A program made the translations under genes and the position numbers. From the NCBI GenBank assembly GCA_036785705.1, contig JAWUZG010000298.1:98174-162173 (forward strand): 64,000 bases of DNA, read 5' to 3'. The notes under the pieces were generated by a model. The model was not told where the DNA came from. It ran no database searches and saw only the letters and a program-made list of their open reading frames with translations. Positions 24,801 to 37,935 of the stretch are shown here, in pieces. The stretch's first letter is position 1; every line of letters begins with the position of its first letter. This stretch comes from Acanthornis magna. Its lineage: Eukaryota > Chordata > Aves > Passeriformes > Acanthizidae.

Positions 24801-27800
24801 GAGCTTACCAGTATCACTAATAGGAAAACAGAAAGAGATTCATCCTTTAATTCCTAAACATCTTGATAAATGAGCAACAGAACCTGCCAACTAGCTAATA
24901 TAACATGGTATACAGACTGTGATATTAGGTATAAGAGGTTGGTTTGGCAGGATTTTTGAGTATGTCACGTGACTTGTAAAGAGATGAAAATAAAAGAGAT
25001 TAAATACATAGCCTGCCTCAGTATTTTCCCCAGCACTCACATGGAAGTGACAACAGAGCTCCTGCTCTTCACTTCAGGTGTTTTATAAACTTGCCTACCT
25101 TCTTGACTGCCACCAGTTGAAATGCTGGTGTGAGGAATTAGGATTGGATGCCTGGGTGATGAGAAAATGAAAAGGATTGCTCTTCAAATGATTCTGAGGG
25201 GATACGCAATAGAGCAGAACCCTTTTTGAAGGATTGGTTCAAAGGAAAACATAGGCTCAAAATAATGAGCTTTTAAAAACCTGTCTTACTGCTTGTGGTT
25301 CCTCACTGTGCTTCAGATATAATTCATATCAAGGTTTTAGGATTTATCATTACCTAGACTACCCTGACCTCCATCAGTGCCCCGCCTACAAATACAGATA
25401 GTCTTTGTGTAGAATGCCTTCATACCCTCAAAGTTCTAGAAATTTCAGTAACATTAAATAAATAATATTAAAGGCAAAAATTTCTGGCATGACCTAAAAT
25501 TTTCCCCAATTACTATGAAGAGGAAGAAACTTGTATTTTGGCTTCCTTAATGCAGTAAGTGTTGGTTAAGTTGGATTTAGCTACTTGACTGTGTCATGAT
25601 AGATAAAGATTAGAACTGTATAAATAAAATACTAGGCACATGGTTAATATTTTTCTAACTAGAAGGCACAGCTAAAAAGTTTGGGTTTGTACATGAAACC
25701 AACTTAAATAGTCCTGAGTTTTGAAAATGCACCCATTTTCAGTTTTTTTTCTTCTTCTCCTTATTTGGTGAGGCTTCCTTTATTTTTCCAGGGATCAGCT
25801 GAGGAACACTGGTGCAATATTCTTCCCTGGCACTGGTGTCCCTTGTTCAGTGACACTGTGTGTCCCATGTGGTCATTCTCTCCAAGGGCGTTATTGTAAC
25901 AGTATATTAGAATTTTTTTCCTTCCTAAAATTAGCCTAAGGCATTTCAAATACTTGGTCTTAAGGGCACAGCTGATTCATGTGGGAGCTTTTCAAGGGAA
26001 AAATGGTAGTAATGTGCCCAAACTCTGTTTTCCTGATGTGGGGAAAGGGCACTGAAAGTATTCTATGCCTTTGAAAATGCTTTTTCTTTTGGTCCCCAAT
26101 TTATTTTGGTTTTTATTGCTTAAATATTGCCCATGAAATATTAGCCAGTTGTAGCGCTTGATTGAATTATGAGTAAGATGAGCTAAAAAACATTGTTCTT
26201 CCATGTTTCTTTGTGTCATTCAATAGCTCTGATCTGACTTCTGAAATATATTTACACATTTTTCTCGGAGTTTCATGACATCATCACATCTGTAGATTTA
26301 GGGGTCTGATGCAAATGATGATCTGATTCTGTTAAAATGATCAGTCTGCCAAAACATGAACAACATTTTGTATTCTCTCCATCTCTTACATGACTGAACA
26401 GATTCCAGTATTTTATGTTATGGACTTTGTTTTGAATCACTCTCTTTTGTTGCATGCATGAAGTTTTTTGAAACTTTCTTCTGATATATCAGTATTGGCA
26501 ACAGCTGGTCCTCCCTTCCTTAAGCACCCAACACTTTTCACAAACTTTTTGACTCTTAAAAGAGTACTACTTGTGGGTTTTGTAATCATTTTAGCATCAT
26601 GGTTTTTTTAGTTAAATGCCCACACAAATAGAAATTAAAGGAATCTTGGGATGATATAAAGTTATTTGGATTAATTAATCCCTATCAAAACTTCACTGAG
26701 CTATTTACATATGTATTATAGGTCAATATAGACCTCCATTTTAATTCATGTCTTTATGTAAAAACTTCTTTACAGCCTGGATATTTGCTTCCATGTGCTT
26801 TGCCTGTGAGCTCCAATAAGTATGACTCAGAGATGTTGCTTGGACTTTCATTTTTATTTTAAGCATAAAGACTATTGTAGTTCCAACAGATTATTATTTA
26901 AAAGTTGGTTTAAAAATACTAAACAGATAAACATTTAAGAAAACTCCTTTACCATGCAGCCAAATATTTCATAAAGTATGTATAGTTTTTACTTCTACTC
27001 CTGCAGAGAATGTAAGAAATCATCCTATTTTGGTACCAGTATAATGTGTCAGAATAGTTGTGCTTTGTGGTCTAATCAAAAATATTAGCTGAAATGGGGA
27101 GGATGAGGGTCTTAATGGATTGCTATATGGACAGAAGAGATTTTTTTGTTCTTTAGTATAAAAGGAATCATCCAGTGATTCCGTTGAAAATATTTAGTTT
27201 GAACACTGATATCGAAATATTGCACTGAAAGATAAACAGATGACTTCAGAATGATGGTAGCAAATGAAATTATGCTTCAACCCACAATAATCTTAAGTGA
27301 GATATTTTATTAAATGTTAATAACTTTGGGGACTAGACTGGCTTCTTCTTAGGTCTTTCAAATAAGAGTTGTTCTGTGCAACAAGATGCTTGCAATGTAA
27401 AGGTGGAATGTGTACCAAGGGGTGATTCTGAGGGCTTAAAACCATTTGAGATTTATTAGTTTTCTGGAGTTGGGTTAACATGGTTCCGTGAATAGGCACA
27501 AGGCCTGGAGAGTGGGATTAGGAAGGTTTCCAGAGGCTCTGAACTCATGTCAAGCAAACCTGTCATGCCAAGCAGCTAAGTCAACTGAATAGGGAAAAGT
27601 CTTGGAAGTGCTTTATCAATGCATAATGTTTGTAAATTTTATTCAATTAATTTACAGCTGCAGGGCTCATGAGGCTGAAATTAAAGTTTTGTAAAGTTTT
27701 GATAAGGAAGCAGCCAAAACCAAACAAAAACATTTGATTAGCTTTGGATGTTTTTTTAACAAGTTGGCAGGGGAACAAAATTGCAAGCAAGTATTTCAGA

Positions 27801-28827
27801 GGAAGGTGTACCCAGTCATGGGAGCTACTGTAGTCGGCTGGATTGGTAGCAGAATGCCTGCCAGGATCCTGCATGAAGTGCCTGCAGGTATGCTTGACAT
27901 TTGCTTCCCCCTCTGCCAACAGGTGCCTCGAGGAAAAGCCATGTCCCAGAGAAAAGCCTCTGGAATTTAGTGCTACCAAAAGTACTTACAAATAAACATT
28001 GTGCTTTAAATTCCTGTTATTTTTACGACAAGATTAAATAGAATTTACTTCAGACAAAACATGAGTGAGAAAGAAGATATGCCAGAAGATGCCCAAGGTG
28101 CTAGCATACGAGCTTTACAATTTATTTTTTTTTTAAATTTTAAATTATTGGGACGATCATGCAAACACTCAACTTCTCCTAGAGTCCTTTGGATATGACT
28201 TGGCAAGATCACAGTCAGGGCTGCCACCCCCTTTCTCTGTTGATTGTGGCTGAGTTAGGAGAAATGGCGTTGCTTGTTGATATCTTACTTTTGTCCCTTA
28301 TGTAAGCCCAAGAGAGATCAGAATTCTGGAACCAAGCTTAACCTGAGCCCTCCCTCTCATATGCAACGCGTCTTGCTGAGGGAGCCGTTTCTGTTCCTTT
28401 TAGTTGTATGCATGCATTACTTCATATTTGCATTACTGAAAAGAGCAGCATTTTTGTTGTTTTCTTACATGCATTGTTAATTTTTAGACTTGGGTTCCCA
28501 TTCATCAATATTGTTTCTTAAAATAATAACTGAGTGAATTATCCAGTCAGCTTTTACACTTCCAGTGATTGTGAAATTTGTATTTTATTTGCAACCTTCT
28601 CCCAGTATATCTACAAAGAAAAAGGAAATTCCATTAAAATCAAGTTATCACGTGGGAACCCACCTGCTTTTGCTGAAATATTTGGATTTATTTTGGGGAA
28701 ATCTAAACAAAATGCTTCAATTTCTGTCAGGTCACAATAAAAGCAAGCAATTCAGTTTGTTAAGAGCATCTTTCAAGGGAGTGAGTGGTGTAGGCTTGAT
28801 GCATTGGATTAATTTCTGAAATTACAG
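18862..28827. other. long unique noncoding region
   Basis: About 10 kb of AT-rich DNA with no transposon that I recognise and no ORF above 109 codons. The 109-codon plus ORF at 24016-24345 lacks a convincing acceptor/donor pair and any domain. Isolated consensus donors occur (for example GCAG/GTAAGT at 19578), but with only weak matching exons. The scarcity of repeats is compatible with a conserved intron or gene desert. Conservation cannot be judged from one sequence. Confidence 0.6.
22009..22040 (+). repeat. A-rich (AAAAG)n tract
   Basis: Imperfect AAAAG pentamers end in A9. It is low-complexity, and no element boundary is seen next to it. Confidence 0.85.
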
Positions 28828-29127
28828 ATGAGAATCTTCCCTGCACTGCTGCTGTTCTGGAAGAACTTGAAGGCTTTGTAAGTGTAAATTGTGCCACGCA
28901 CTATGGTTATTTGACGTTGAACTCATTGTTCATGGTTGGATGCTAAATATGTTTTGCAATGTCATTTCCATAAAAGTTTGAAAAGAAGCAAGTCTTCCTT
29001 TATTAAGTAATGTTTCCTTCATAAATCCTGCTGACATTTTAGGATTGGAGGAAAAAGTGGAGACAAGTAGCTTTCAAATTTCCTTCTATCTTAGAATAAC
29101 ACTGTGACCAAGTGCCCAGACTTTCTG
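28828..29127 (+). other. pair of exon-like segments (28828-28877, 29095-29127)
   Basis: The first segment has an acceptor at ATTACAG and donor GTAAGT. The second has acceptor TTCTATCTTAG and donor CTG/GTGAGG. In one phase they read ENLPCTAAVLEELEGF and NNTVTKCPDFL, with both junctions in phase 0. The second segment is open only in this frame. Both are very short, so this may be coincidence. If real they would be upstream exons of the plus-strand gene ending at 61538, but an additional exon would be needed to reach the phase at 33795. Confidence 0.15.
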
Positions 29128-32100
29128 GTGAGGTTTGCATGCCTTCCACTGAGTTTTTTACACTGGGGCAGCAGGTGAAAGGCATCTGGGTTTGTCCTGG
29201 GAGAGTTTATAGAAAGTCTTAAAAGGCATTTTATGAAGTTTTACTGAAATTTTAAAAATTTTTTGCATGGCCCCTACCCAAGTTCATGATTGTGAAATAT
29301 AATATAGGGATGAACATTCAATCCAGTCTACCTCTCCAATACAGAGGAGATACTAGAAGTTCATTATTTGAATGCTTTGGCATGATTTTTGGTTCTGTGT
29401 GCTATTTGCCCGGTTTCATTCTGGTTTTCCATATTTCCTTCTTCAAATGTCTCTGTGGATTGTTCTAATGTAGTTTGGAAGTTGGCAGAGCATTGTCTTA
29501 AACCTGAAAGTTTTGGTATAGTGTGACATCCATTGTTTTCCGCTGTCACTAAGAGCAAAGAAATCTTGCTGAGCTGTGAAACTGCACACTTAAAACCAAG
29601 TGCTGCATTTATGTGAAGTTAAACACATTCAATATCAAACTTTGCACAAGATTCAGATTTTTCTGTCCTAACTTTGCATGAAAAAGATCATCTTTTCTAT
29701 CTTAACTTTGCATGAAAGAAATGAAGAAGATTTCTCTGAAGTCTGAAAATATTTGGGTTTGCATTCATTAATGTATGTGTCAGTATATAGATGACTTCTG
29801 CACTTTCAAAACAGGCTCAACTCCTCCCCCCGCAGTTTCTTTAGGGTGTTTGGAATGATCATGGTTTTTATTTCACTGAAGAGACAATACATTTCTTAAA
29901 AGGTAGCCATGACATATTGACTCCTTAATCACAGCAATAATTATACATGATTTTTCCATGTATCAGGATCAGCCTGTTTATTTCTGTGTGAGAAATTATG
30001 TTTCTATATAGGATTCTTAAATGACGGTAGAAGAAAAAAGCAAAGCTCTGCTGGGAATTGCATCCATTATTAAGACTCTCAGAGCATTAAAAGCATTAGA
30101 ATAATAACCTGTTACAATAAACCAATGATATAGCTAAGCCCTCTCTTCTTGAAGAGGAGAAGTCTTGATTCATCGTTCAGGTGTAAATATATGTCACAGA
30201 AGTCAGTGATTTGGTAAGATATACAGTGATTCTCTGAAATTAATAAAACTTTAAAACAAAGATATTTAAAGCAGCAAATCAGGAACTGAAATGCCAGGAG
30301 TCATGGGAAAGATGGACTTGTTCTCATAAATAGTTGGTCTGGATTTTAATGAGACCATTTTATAGCAGAAACAAAGGAATATTATATTCATTATGATAAA
30401 GATATTATGAGATGAAAAATTTTCTATGCCTACACAGCGTACTTGCTTTCTGATAGCAGCTGTAATTTGTGTGGGTTCTATGCAGTCAGTCCATTTTTAA
30501 GTCTGTTGCATTATTCCCTATATTACAAAATGCCCGTATGTTGTTAGCTTCTATTTTAAGGGAATAAAAGTAAAAGCTGTTTCTGCAAAGTCTAGCGTAG
30601 AGACTAGGAAGGTGTTTCTGCTGTTTTAAATCAATTATATTTGTCTATAGCACTCAGCATGGCCTCAAAAATAAAAGTTGTGAGGAGAGGGAGTAGGTTT
30701 CTTCACAACTTATCCTGAGCTATGTGTCCTGGAGAATTTTAATTTAGTTGGAAGAAACTGATCACATGACTGAGGGCTCTGGGGCTCTCTGATATGCAGT
30801 TCCTCTCAGTCTTAGGGGCAGCAACTATTTCAGCAATAGTCTGCCTTTAAATGTTAAGGTCTGAGAGATGCACCCATGTTCAAGCAGGTACTATCTTTGT
30901 ACTGTTGCATTTATCCTTTTGTTGTACTCCCAGTTCCCTGTAGCCTCTGCACTGCTCTTAGGCACTGCTTTTGCCTGACTCTGACCCTCCTCCCCTCCAA
31001 ACACCTGGGAGTATAAAAAAGCCACCATTAGATCCAGCCCACCGTTTGTATCCGGGGTGTGTTTCTTGTCAGTGCAGCCAGGGCCACTTCCACTGACAGC
31101 CATGCTTGAAAGAGTTACGGACGGTCAGAAGTGTGGTCTGGCAATGGTTTATTGATAAGAAGGCAATGGGGGTGGACAATGGACACTGCTGACATCTTCA
31201 TTTAGGCATAAGAGCTGCAAGAACATTCTTTGATAGAGGCTGATTTTGAAAACAAACTTGCTCAGTGAGGAGGTGCTTGGTGAGGCTTCCCATATGAGAA
31301 ATGTCCATCTTTGGGGTAAACAAGAACATAACAACAAAATAAGCAGTCCAACTGCTGTTTCAGGAGACTGGTTTATTGATTACTTATGGCAATTGATACT
31401 CTAAATGCAGTTAAATTCTGGTGGGCCAAAAGCAATATTTGAGAAAGCTGATCTTCCCACGATTGACTGACACATGACATTGAAGCCTGATCCTTGTTTC
31501 TGGTTGACTTACAGCTAAGACTTCACCCTGTTTTGTAGCTTCTCTTTAAAACACATCGAGTTTTTTAATGAGATTTCAGGAAATTACTGTGTCTTTCAGT
31601 CATCCCTTTTACTTTCTTTGGTTTTGTAACTTACTGATAATATACTCTTCAAAAAATAGCTGTCTGCAAATGGTAGATAATGTGAGGGAGATGTAGTGGC
31701 CTGTAAACTTTCTTCTAGAGAAATTTAACTCTGAGTTCAAGGCAGTCTGATTGCCGAGAAGATAAGCTATGGTCAGTGGTGTGTTTATGAGTACAGAAAT
31801 CTTCCTGCTATGGGAGCACTTGACAAGAAACAGAGAAGGCATGTGAAGAGCTAAATATGCAGCAAGACTGTTTATATCCTCCTGACTACTTCGCTCCTCT
31901 GCCTATGCAGAGATTTCCTAATTTTCTGTCTTTATTCTTCTCCTTGATTTTATGTAGCTTAATCCAGGATTGCTTAGGGCAATTTGCTCATTATAGTGCA
32001 AATGTTTTAGTCTCTCTCTGTTATGAAGCAAGTTCCCTTTACTAAATTATTTTCTCATGTCGGTGCATTCTTTGCCCTGCCTCAAGTGGGGACTAAAGGA

Positions 32101-33794
32101 ACAGATATACTGCATATATACTGCATATCATTTTCATGTCTGCTGCAATATTTCTGTGTTATAGTGCAGAGAAAGACAGTGTTGTAGAGTAGTAGTTTAA
32201 ACTTGTCGTAGTTTATCTTGCAAAGAAGAAAACAAATATTAACAAATGCTTTATACCTGTTATTCTGTAAGTTATCCAGATTTGCTGACTTCTACCTCAG
32301 CATTTCTATTTGTATCCTAACTATCATAATATTTTTGCCTTTTTAAAAAAAATACATCCTGTCTCCCCAGTATGGAATGATTTGCAGTACTTCCTCACAC
32401 ATGTTAGCTAAAATCCCTGAAAGGCAGCTTGGGATAAGGGTCATCTTTGGTAGTGGCAAAAGGCTGCAGAATTTATCAGCATTCAGTCAAATGGAAAGGA
32501 CTTTCAGTTCACTGTGGGAAAGAGAAAAGTGCACAATCTTTGGTGAATCTTCCTGTTACTAACTGATTTTGAAAATATGTTAATTAATGTGATGAATTGT
32601 TACTCTTTCCATTTAATAGTTCAATTACAAAAGTCTGCTGAGAGCAAAGAGCAAAGCACACAGGTGTTCACCAAGCTGTGTGTGTGTGGTAGCTCAGCAG
32701 AGCCAGGGCTGGCCTGTGCAGGTGCCCACATTGTGCCATCTGAAGTGTGTTTGTCACAGGGATCTCACACCATGTGGAGGGTGTATGCTGTACGTCCTGC
32801 TACTGCTGTCAGCAGCTGGATGACACTTAAAAGGCACAGTCATGGGCATGCCAGAAAGAAAGTTAGATTGGCATTCAAGAGGTTAATTAGAATAGGAAAG
32901 AGCAATTAAAGGGATGTGACAATGTCTTCATAAAACAGTAATTGAGCGCTCTTCATTAAGTGATCTCATTAAATGAGGCAGAGGATTTGTTGTTGTTGAA
33001 ATTCTGGACTTGCTATTAAGATTCTCTAATCAGCTTTCTGAAAGGGGAGTTATTACAATACCATAACTTTTGAAACCTTTTATTGTTCTCAAGATACTGC
33101 GAGGTGTGTTTTGTGTGGATGTATTTTCCTTGGCATCAAAATGGAGAACTGGAAATAATAATGTTGCTTGTGTATGAATGTCACGAGTCCATTATTTTTA
33201 TTTGCCCCACCTATGAGACAAATGAAGGTTTAGCTCCTAGTTTCAGTAATTGCATCCTTGTATTATGTATATTGTGTGGTAATGTGTCTGCACATGCAGA
33301 ATACAAATCAATACCTTAACAGCAAGTAACAGATGGATGGCTCCTGCGAAAGAACTTTGTTGTCCATTTATTGATCACAGTTATGTTAACAGAGACATAC
33401 CATAACTACCAGTGCCAAAATAAACATCAGTTTAAATAGTGGTCCTGTGAGAACAGGATTGTTGCTGGTTTACTTGGTGAGAGCAGTCTTGTCAACTGCT
33501 CGACTGATTCTTAAATTCTCTGCACTTAAACAAAGAGCAGGAATGTTTCAGAGAGATGTTTGTGTTGTATAAAATACCTTAAATATTGTGAAGAATTAAA
33601 GCATTTAAATCACAACAAATAAAACCTCCTATGGAAAAATATTAAGTAAAAAGAGGCACAGTGAAATGCTGCTGATTTAAAACCAACCAAAAAAGAAGTA
33701 ATTGTTTTACCTAATGTGATGCTGTTCATATTCCTGCTGTGTATCATTGGCTCAATGATTTCTGTTGGTTTTCTTTTCTACCTCTGGATATAAG
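29128..33794. other. noncoding unique DNA
   Basis: No supported gene. A direct repeat of TAACTTTGCATGAAA occurs twice, 32 bases apart, near 29669-29716. A core TATA-like GTATAAAAAA lies at 31011-31020 below a C-rich stretch (CTCCTCCCCTCC), but no ORF or transcript start is supported. An acceptor-like CTGTCTCCCCAG near 32370 precedes a 60-codon frame without a clear donor. Confidence 0.55.
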
Positions 33795-33869
33795 ACCCAC
33801 AGAACTGCAGGGGCACATGGAGAAAGGACAGCAAAACTCAGTCTGCATCAAATATTTCTGTTGTAGAAA
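33795..33869 (+). CDS. candidate internal exon upstream of the transmembrane exon
   Basis: A 75-base segment has a pyrimidine tract and AG before it (TTTTCTTTTCTACCTCT then GGATATAAG) and donor GAAA/GTAAGC after it. In the frame left by one leading base it reads PTELQGHMEKGQQNSVC.., then IKYFCCR, and it leaves two bases. Those two bases complete an Asn codon with the first base of the exon at 40295, so the phase agrees. The content is hydrophilic with several cysteines, which would suit an extracellular juxtamembrane stretch. The nine-base gap between the pyrimidine tract and the AG is slightly long. A second frame is open for all but its last codon. An alternative route through a segment at 39046-39097 also keeps phase. 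Weak candidate, resting on signals only. Confidence 0.25.
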
Positions 33870-36800
33870 GTAAGCAAAATGAAAGCAGATGGAAAAGCTC
33901 CATATCACTCTAAGTCCCTTACCATGACCCTCGATACTGTGTGCTGCAGCGGTAAACGCCCACACAGTGATTCGGTTACTAATTATTTTTGAAGTTATTG
34001 ATGTCCTTCCAAAATCTTCTAAAGTGATTTACATGTGTGAGTGTGTGACATACATTTCATGGATATGTTTGTGCTCTTGTTTGTCTCGCTCTCTGTTTTG
34101 CACTGTGGCCCCAGCTCTGTGACGGCCCCAGCTCTGTGATTGCCCAGTGTCAGTTATCTTCTTGCCTCCTCTTGGCACAAAAACAACTTGTTCCCTTTTA
34201 GAGGAAGCCCTGGCTACTGAACACAGATATATTGACATCTTTTCCACATATCCACCAGGGCCTGCTTTCTACAGAGCAATGTAAATATAACCAACCTGGA
34301 ACAGCATGAATGCAAGCCAATATATGTCATTTGCTGCCAATTTTTCTTCTATATTGCAAAAGCAGTTTAGAGGCATCCACAACATACCCTTACTGTAAAC
34401 AGCATTGCTCTGATTAGTTGTAGTAATAAAAGTCCATTTTTCTTAAATGGCGTTTCAGTGAAGTACTAATTAATTCCGAGGATTTGGGAATTCACATTGT
34501 GTAGCTTGTGTTTTCTATTACCACCATATGTAATTTATTGGAAAAAAAAAAGAAAAAAATACATGAGGGGAAGAAAAGAAAGACATATAACATTTTAAAA
34601 GTGACAGGGAAGGTAGTAGGTAGTAGGTAGTAGTCTTTAGTCTCAGACAACCTCCTAGACATAAACAAGGAAGGACCCTGTAGGAAATGTGGCTTTTTGC
34701 CTCCTGTCAGTAGGAGATTTTGAGATTGTGTTGCCTGTGTTTGCTCTTGCCTTTTGCTCCTGAAGTTCAGAAGATACCATTACCCCTCAGTTGTGTCTTG
34801 GCAGCTACACTGGCGGCATTTGTATCCTCACAATTTTGGGAATATGGGACTATAGGAGGATAGAAGTGGCCCAGTGTTTTCTTTCCTCTTTTAGCATTTA
34901 AACTAATTATCTATTTTATTTAAGTAAATTACTGAAGAAACTATTCATGTGTTTACCCAGTTCTTCCATATGTACTGGAAAGCAGCTGTGGCAAATTCAA
35001 ACAGAAGGCATGGCACATCAGCTCATACCCCTTCCCTCGGACTTAGCTGTTTTTTGTTTTTTGGGGTTTTTTTAAATGGTTGAATCCTGTCATTCCTTTG
35101 AGGATTAGAAAGCTCTCAAAGACCTTCGAACCAGTGTCTTGCTTTTGTTCCCTTCCTTGTAGGGAGAGCACAGAACATCCTCTTGCCGCATTGGTTGCTG
35201 TCCCTTAGATAATGCATAGAAATGATGAGACCCACTGCTCCTGACAGCCTGCCTTTTTTTGGTGGGGGGGTAGAGCGGGAGGAAGCAGCATTTTTTATCT
35301 GTAGATGTAGAGGTGTGTCAGGAAGCTCAAAGAAAATGCACTAGTTTGCATGATTTAGCATATGGAGAAGATACCCAGAATTCAGCCTGATGTATAGCTC
35401 ATATCTGTGAGAGGAAAAGGAAACAAAGCCCAGACTATGATTTGCAACAACACTAATTTATATTGTGAATTATGCTTATGGCTGGCTGAATTTGACTGAG
35501 AAATAAGACTGACATTACACATATTCTTTGGCCCTTCTTTATCTTCTGCTGAGGAGGAGAGAAACAGCCACTCTGTCCTCAAACAGGGATCTTGACTAGG
35601 GGAGCCAGAAGCACGCAGCACATAAAAATTGGATAATTGTGCTAAATAGAACTTGGAACTTTTTGTTCTGAATGCCCTTGTCAGACTGTCTTTCCTTATA
35701 CTTGCCAGCTAATTAGCATCTACTGATAGTTATTTTTTTTCAGGGTAATAGCAAAACTTAATTTGTGCTGTTAATTACTTTTCATCAATTTTCCCATCTT
35801 TGAATGGATAGTATATGTACCTATACTATTACTGAACTGAAAAAAACCCTCCTAGATGAAGTGAAAAAAAAAATATTAGCTTGTCTTTTCTCACTAATTT
35901 TAATGATTTTTAAGAGAATGAGACTGGATTATGATACATTATATCTTAAGTGTAAATGCTAATTAAAATTGATTATAAATTCTAGCAAAATCATAAAGGC
36001 AGCATGCAGCTCAGAGAATTGTTTTCAAATGAATTCCTGGAATCTTTCTAGATGCAATCAAAATGTTTTTAAACATTAATATGTTGGGTTACATAAAGAA
36101 TTTTTACTTAGTCATTAGCCAGAAAAACAAGTGAAATCTTTATAATATGACCTATTATTGCTATCTAATGGAAATAATTGTGGAGACAGCATAATGTAAC
36201 TATGCAATGAGTTCTCTGAAATATATGTTCTGAAAGCTGATGAGATGACAAGCTGGATAAAATTGCTGTGTAAACACAACTTGGTTATGGAGTGCAGACA
36301 ACAGTTTCTTTAATTGTAGGTTTTGATTTAGTGGGACTCATACCTTATCTGTGCTTTTGCTTTCTGATGGATGGAAATGTAGCACTTTCTGAACATTTCT
36401 GTTTTGTTAAGGTCTGTCTTACTTCTTTGCTGGCAGAAAGTGAGGAATTGGGTTTAACTGGGGAGTGGAGAAAGACAGCCAAAGTGACTTTTGTTAGTAG
36501 AATCATTACAAAACTTATGGAGGCTTCTGCTGAAGTGTTACCAGGATGCCTCCTTAAGTCTATTTATGTTGGGCTGTGTAGCTGTGGAAGTTTGTCAGTG
36601 TCACTCAGAAGCTGGGGAGCCATTGTGAGAAGAAAGCCACTTGTGCTTTCTTCTCACTGTATTTGCAAAACTGTTCTCCAGCTCCACACCTGAAGGGATG
36701 CTGATTTCTGTGAAGGCTGAAGAGTCCAGTCCTGTCTATAGTTTACACTTGCACAACTCATCAGCACACTCCCTCCCCAGGGACACAACCCTCTCAGACA

Positions 36801-37679
36801 CCAGAGGTGCACCAGGATGGGTGTGTCCCCTCTCCCTGCCTGCCATTAGTGCAAGTGCAAGGGCTCGTCACCCAGGAGGAAGCTCGCTGTGTGTGCTAAG
36901 GGGAGCACCAGGCTGTTCACCCATGGCTGCATGCTTTGGCCACTGTCACCAATAACCCTTCAGACTCCTGGTGGAAGCTCCTCCCTTGATTTCAGATAGC
37001 TCTGAACCAGATACTTGTTTTTTATAGGTACACTTAGTATTGCTACCATCTGCTTCTAATTTTCCCTAACCCAGTAAAAGATATATGTAACCAGAATTGT
37101 CTATCTGTTTACATTGCAAGTACCAAAGTTAAATAAAGAACAGCACAGCATTCAAACTTGGCAAAAGGCAAAGCAGGATCTGTCAGTGGGAACAGATTTT
37201 GCCTTCCTGATTCATGTGGCAATAGAGCAAAGGTGGCCACCACTCTTTAATGTACTTATGGTATAACTGTTTTATTAGAACAAGGGAAGCTATTCCTAAC
37301 ACTCATTCACTGGATTTGTCTCTGAGAAAGAGGTTATGATTGTCACAGGAAGGGTGCCAATAGGTGGGATTGATAGGTGACAGAAGTGTCCCTGAAAGAG
37401 CTGTCTGAGCCCTGGTGGGCTCCCTGTGGCTGGTGGAGCTCATGATACCTGGTCAAGGGGAAGGTGAGAAGCCCTAGGCAAGGGAATGATGCCTCAGTGA
37501 TCCTGCAGGATGCATTTTGGGTGAGTGATTTGGATTGTTTTGCTATTAGTTGTCTAATTCAGCCAAAACTAGTTGAGCAGAGAGGAGGACATTAGATTTC
37601 AGTGGTATTTATCCTTCCTAAGAGTGTTACAGCTATTGGATGCTGGTAAAGGATTCATGCTTAAATTTGTCGGTAATAA
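33870..37679. other. noncoding unique DNA
   Basis: Contains a 133-codon plus ORF (36292-36693) that follows an acceptor-like site at 36318, but it has no donor in frame and no recognisable domain. A near-perfect direct repeat of GGCCCCAGCTCTGTGA lies at 34108-34140. Otherwise unremarkable. Confidence 0.55.
34613..34633 (+). repeat. (GTAGTAG)3 short tandem repeat
   Basis: Three exact heptamer copies of GTAGTAG. Confidence 0.85.
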
Positions 37680-37790
37680 ATGCAAAACAAAACAGAGAAG
37701 CCAGCTCTCGACGTCATGTGTTGTTAATCGGTGGAAATCCTTGCCGCAGGCCATTGTGTGTATTAAAACATCATGCAAATTCCTGACAGT
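37680..37790 (+). mobile_element. ancient CR1/L3-like LINE scrap
   Basis: The translation VVNRWKSLPQAIV followed by a CKF..F pattern resembles the conserved end of jockey/CR1-clade polyproteins (pattern vvnlWNsLPqeVV..s..FK..ld). The nucleotide text TGTTAATCGGTGGAAATCC..TTGCCGCAGG also fits this old repeat, which is widespread in sauropsids. Only about 100 bases are recognisable, so the assignment is tentative. Confidence 0.45.
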
Positions 37791-37935
37791 GTTCTCTGGA
37801 GAATTAGTAAATGAGTGAAAGCATGCTTGGCTTAAGAAAAGCTGTGGCTGTAAATGTTTGGAGTACAGAGAGTACTTGAAGGAAGTGTAGTTCCTTCTCT
37901 TCCTCTGCCTGTTTCTGAGGCTTTGCCTTAGCCTC

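Noticed and set aside
36292..36693. 133-codon plus-strand ORF, the longest outside the CR1 neighbourhood, with an acceptor-like site near its start
   Set aside because: No donor in frame, no domain or family pattern. Roughly this many ORFs above 100 codons are expected by chance in 64 kb of AT-rich DNA over six frames.
37441..37470. Strong donor-like GAAG/GTGAGA at 37464 as a possible exon end
   Set aside because: All three frames upstream to the nearest plausible acceptor contain stops.
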